Source of the DNA: Staphylococcus pseudoxylosus
GTDB taxonomy: Bacteria > Bacillota > Bacilli > Staphylococcales > Staphylococcaceae
Direction of reading: 5' to 3'
Length of the DNA stretch: 64,000 nucleotides
Assembly (NCBI RefSeq): GCF_003697915.1
Contig: NZ_RCVN01000005.1
Coordinates: 62,001 to 126,000, forward strand
Shown: piece by piece, positions 58,162 through 64,000 of the stretch
Layout: each line of letters starts with the position of its first letter
How positions within the stretch are numbered: position 1 is the first letter of the stretch
Notes under the pieces: generated by a model
Told to the model about the DNA's origin: nothing
Databases searched by the model: none
Seen by the model: the letters and a program-made list of their open reading frames with translations, nothing else
Program-made: the position numbers and the translations under genes

Positions 58162-58593
58162 TTGTTGAAAAATGAAATACATCGTATTTATTTAGACAAA
58201 AATAATAATGAGGTAACTATTAATAGATTTAATGTGACATATCACTATACTATATTAGAACAAATTAATGATTTGCCACAATATGGTTATGCAGTTTTAA
58301 ACCATTTATATGCTAATCCTGGTTTAGAGGCAGACTTCGAGCATGTGTTCTTAAATAGAGATAAACATCTAAGGCATACTGAAGGATTTGAAAATCTATT
58401 GTTTTTAAAGCCACATAGTACACATGAACATTATGTTATCATTACGTTTTGGCAAGACGAAGCAGCTTACAAGCATTGGCAAGAGTCTCAGGAATATAAA
58501 GCATCTCATAAAAATAGAGGAACCAAACAAGGTGCTGATAAATCTATTGTAAATAGAAATCTATCCTTTAATATTAGTTTAGAATTAGAGTAG
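58162..58593 (+). CDS. ABM-domain protein
   Basis: 143 residues from TTG 58162 (AAGGAG 8 bases upstream; the frame extends back to GTG 58153, inside that site). The C-terminal ~90 residues show the antibiotic biosynthesis monooxygenase pattern: FEHVFLNRDKHLRHTEGFENLLFLKPHSTHEHYVIITFWQDEAAYKHWQESQEYKASH. Related to IsdG-like monooxygenases; no heme ligand can be assigned. Follows phr by 30 bases, so probably co-transcribed with it. Confidence 0.72.
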   Translation: MLKNEIHRIYLDKNNNEVTINRFNVTYHYTILEQINDLPQYGYAVLNHLYANPGLEADFEHVFLNRDKHLRHTEGFENLLFLKPHSTHEHYVIITFWQDEAAYKHWQESQEYKASHKNRGTKQGADKSIVNRNLSFNISLELE

Positions 58594-58669
58594 GACGTGT
58601 TGTAATAGTAGCTATTTAGTAATTTAATAAGTTATTTTTATAGCTTTAGAAATTTAGAGGTTTTTTAAT

Positions 58670-58715
58670 AAGAGTTGATGCATAATCAAATTTGATTATG
58701 TGACAACTCTTTTCT
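58670..58715. terminator. Terminator after the ABM-domain gene
   Basis: AAGAGTTG..CATAATCAAA / TTTGATTATG..CAACTCTT, then TTCTTTG. About 80 bases past the gene; no other gene lies up to 58860. Confidence 0.82.
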
Positions 58716-58859
58716 TTGTTATAAGTGTATTAGAAATGAATAAGGTGTTCTAGAATAATATTGTCACTTAATTTCAACATCAATACTAATGTTTAATAGT
58801 CGGCACCATAATACTCATGCTTAAGACATACCTTATAGATAACCGTCTAAAAGGCATCC

Positions 58860-59102
58860 TTATATTAAAAATAATCTTTGAAAAGACTTGCGGAATTTTA
58901 CCCATGCATCTGTATCAAGGTAATATTTATCTCCTGTTTTAATGATAACTTCTTTTTTGATTAAATTATTGAAGGTTCTTGTGTGCTTAATATTTAAATC
59001 ATCGTAAGTTTTAGCATTTAGGGGTGAAGTAGCTTCTAATTTAATCATTTGCTTAGCAACTCTATTTTGTTTCCAAACAATCGCTTCTGCACCATTAGAC
59101 AT
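58860..59102 (-). CDS. Small hypothetical protein, 80 residues
   Basis: From minus-strand ATG 59102 with AAGGAG upstream (the frame extends 17 codons further without a site). Sequence MSNGAEAIVWKQNRVAKQM then KTYDDLNIKHTRTFNNLIKKEVIIKTGDKYYLD resembles a winged-helix-like small protein: helix, helix, then a wing. No family recognised. It stands alone between two plus-strand units. Confidence 0.6.
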   Translation of the reverse strand: MSNGAEAIVWKQNRVAKQMIKLEATSPLNAKTYDDLNIKHTRTFNNLIKKEVIIKTGDKYYLDTDAWVKFRKSFQRLFLI

Positions 59103-59293
59103 AAGGCTCACTCCTTTTTGTATAATTATAACATTATATAATATTGGTATCATAGTTTAATATTTTAATGATTTGCACAATATAAATAGAAGTGACAGAT
59201 TGAATCAACAAACTTTTAGCACATAAATTGTATTATATTGATATTTCCAGTACGCATATGGGAAAATGTATTTACTACCATAAGGGGTGTTAT

Positions 59294-60136
59294 ATGAAAA
59301 TAAATAAAATCATAAATAACAATGTGATTAGTGTCACGCAAAATAATCAAGAGCGTGTCGTTATGGGGAAAGGCATTGGATTTCAAAAACACGAAGGAGA
59401 TATCGTAGAAGAATCAAAGATTGATAAGATTTTTGATTTAAGCAGTCAAGAGATATCAGAACGTTTCAAAACGTTATTAATTGAAGTGCCAATCGAAGTT
59501 GTTCAAGCAGTTGAGAAGATTATTGAGGTTGCTAAAGTTGAATATCATAAAGACTTGAGTGATACCATTTATGTCGCACTCACAGATCATATAAATTTTG
59601 CAATTGAGCGTCAACAACAAGGTATGACGATAAAGAATGGCTTATTGTGGGAAATTAAAAAATTCTACCCTACTGAGTACGAGATTGGGATACGTGCTTT
59701 GGACTGGATTGATGAAAGTGTAGCTGTTAAATTACCGGTTGATGAAGCGGCGTTCATAGCGATTCACATACTCAACGCAGAACATAATAATTTGGCGGAT
59801 TACAACCAAGTGACTGAAATGGTGAGAAATATCTTAAGTTTAGTAAAATATCATTTTAGATTAGAATTCGATGAAGAAAGTCTAACTTACTTTAGATTTG
59901 TAACACATTTAAAGTTTTTAGCGCAACGTATTAATGCTAATAGTCCACTTAATACAAGTGAAATGGAACTCTATGAAATCGTGAAGGAAAAGTATAAAGA
60001 CGCGTTTAAGTGTGTGAAGAAGATTGAATCATTTTTAAATAAAAAGTATCAGTATGAAATGACTCATGACGAAGCTTTATACTTAACGATTCATATACAA
60101 AGATTAATATCTAGAAATGAAAGCGTTGACAATTAA
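59294..60136 (+). CDS. licT: LicT/BglG-family transcriptional antiterminator
   Basis: 280 residues from ATG 59294 (AAGGGGTG upstream; the frame extends 22 codons left without a site). N-terminal CAT RNA-binding domain (MKINKIINNNVISVTQNNQE, VMGKGIGFQKHEGD), then two PTS regulation domains. PRD1 holds VALTDHINFAIERQ and PRD2 has the His-rich MTHDEALYLTIHIQRL, with phosphorylatable histidines. It binds the RAT hairpin 60 bases downstream and prevents termination ahead of bglP when beta-glucosides are present. First gene of licT-bglP-bglA. Confidence 0.9.
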   Translation: MKINKIINNNVISVTQNNQERVVMGKGIGFQKHEGDIVEESKIDKIFDLSSQEISERFKTLLIEVPIEVVQAVEKIIEVAKVEYHKDLSDTIYVALTDHINFAIERQQQGMTIKNGLLWEIKKFYPTEYEIGIRALDWIDESVAVKLPVDEAAFIAIHILNAEHNNLADYNQVTEMVRNILSLVKYHFRLEFDEESLTYFRFVTHLKFLAQRINANSPLNTSEMELYEIVKEKYKDAFKCVKKIESFLNKKYQYEMTHDEALYLTIHIQRLISRNESVDN

Positions 60137-60189
60137 TAATTATGTGGTAGATTAATGTTAAGAAAACAAAATAAACAATTAATTGTTTA

Positions 60190-63610
<3,421 letters not shown>

Positions 63611-63616
63611 AGAGTT

Positions 63617-63651
63617 AGAGAACCAAGTATTTATATTTGGTTCTCTTTTTT
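63617..63651 (+). terminator. licT-bglP-bglA terminator
   Basis: AGAGAACCAA...TTGGTTCTCT followed by TTTTTATTTT, 7 bases after bglA. Confidence 0.88.
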
Positions 63652-63849
63652 ATTTTGTACCTCCGTAACACAACAATTGTTTTTATTAAAAGACAATATG
63701 TTTTTTCAATCTAGGAATCATATGAAATATAACAATAATCAAATTATAATTGAATATTTACAAATAATATATTTAATTAATATAGGCTTAAAATAGTAAT
63801 GTTAGAGTTGTGAGGAAAGAGTGATATGTATCATCAGAGGAGGAGTTAT

Positions 63850-64000
63850 ATGAATCAGAAGAAGCATCAATCGATTACTTTCCGCGCTGCAACGAGTTTT
63901 GTCCTATTATTTAGTCTTATTGCTACACCACAAGCAGCACAAGCAAGTAGTTCAGAGAAAGCGGCCGATAATGCCAATCCAACAGCACAGCAAGAAAGCA
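63850..64000 (+). CDS. Secreted protein, N-terminal part only
   Basis: First 50 codons of a gene cut by the window edge, with GAGGAGG 6 bases before ATG 63850. Signal peptide: basic start MNQKKHQ, hydrophobic core FVLLFSLIATP, likely cut after AAQA. The mature part begins SSSEKAADNANPTAQQES, disordered and polar, as in staphylococcal lipase or surface-protein precursors. Family cannot be named from this stretch. Confidence 0.7.
   Translation, partial: MNQKKHQSITFRAATSFVLLFSLIATPQAAQASSSEKAADNANPTAQQES

Overview
The window is a low-GC Staphylococcus chromosome segment just downstream of the walRKHI genes, running through walJ and rlmH (orfX), the integration site of SCC elements. The walI-walJ-rlmH order, a class E mec complex (blaZ-mecC-mecR1-mecI), a myo-inositol catabolic operon, a crtOPQMN carotenoid operon and a beta-glucoside PTS together point to the S. 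saprophyticus/S. xylosus group (including S. edaphicus- or S. caeli-like species). The exact species cannot be fixed from this sequence alone.

Layout. 1-6.6 kb: end of walI, then a two-gene xylo-oligosaccharide cassette (GPH transporter plus GH120 beta-xylosidase) lying between walI and walJ, then walJ, a 1.1 kb non-coding stretch with a degenerate repeat and a dense DnaA-box cluster, then rlmH. 6.6-9.95 kb: a small SCC-like copper island (CsoR-type operator, frameshifted copB, copL) flanked by the rlmH att site and a second SCC-type direct repeat, with no ccr genes. 10-27.5 kb: accessory DNA with an HTH regulator and CPBP protease pair, a frameshifted SF1 helicase, the class E mec complex with frameshifted mecC, a DUF418 membrane protein, and a YxlE-like protein with two ABC-2 ATPase/permease pairs, the first ATPase broken. 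No recombinase is visible, so the right border of the mecC-bearing DNA is undefined.

27.6-39.8 kb: iolR and a co-directional inositol operon (iolA, B, C, D, G, E, an SSS symporter, a second dehydrogenase, iolJ, a tautomerase), with IolR-type boxes and a cre-like site ahead of iolA. 39.8-48.4 kb: an ABM-fold protein, an SDR, a large secreted lipase with an 18-residue repeat in its propeptide, an HrtAB-like ABC exporter, a flavin reductase-like protein and an MFS transporter. 48.4-56.1 kb: a carotenoid operon of SDR-DUF2867, TspO homologue, crtO, crtP, crtQ, crtM and crtN, with a sigmaB-like promoter and strong terminator. 56.1-58.7 kb: stress or light genes including a CPD photolyase. 59.2-63.7 kb: licT-bglP-bglA with a RAT/terminator switch. 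The window ends in the first 50 codons of a secreted protein.

The most striking overall pattern is six single-base deletions, all explicable by one missing A in an A-tract of the coding strand, in four genes between 7.8 and 24.2 kb (copB, helicase x2, mecC, ABC ATPase x2). No such lesion was seen in the roughly 35 genes outside this interval. It is either real decay of accessory DNA or a local sequencing/assembly artefact, and it decides whether mecC is functional.
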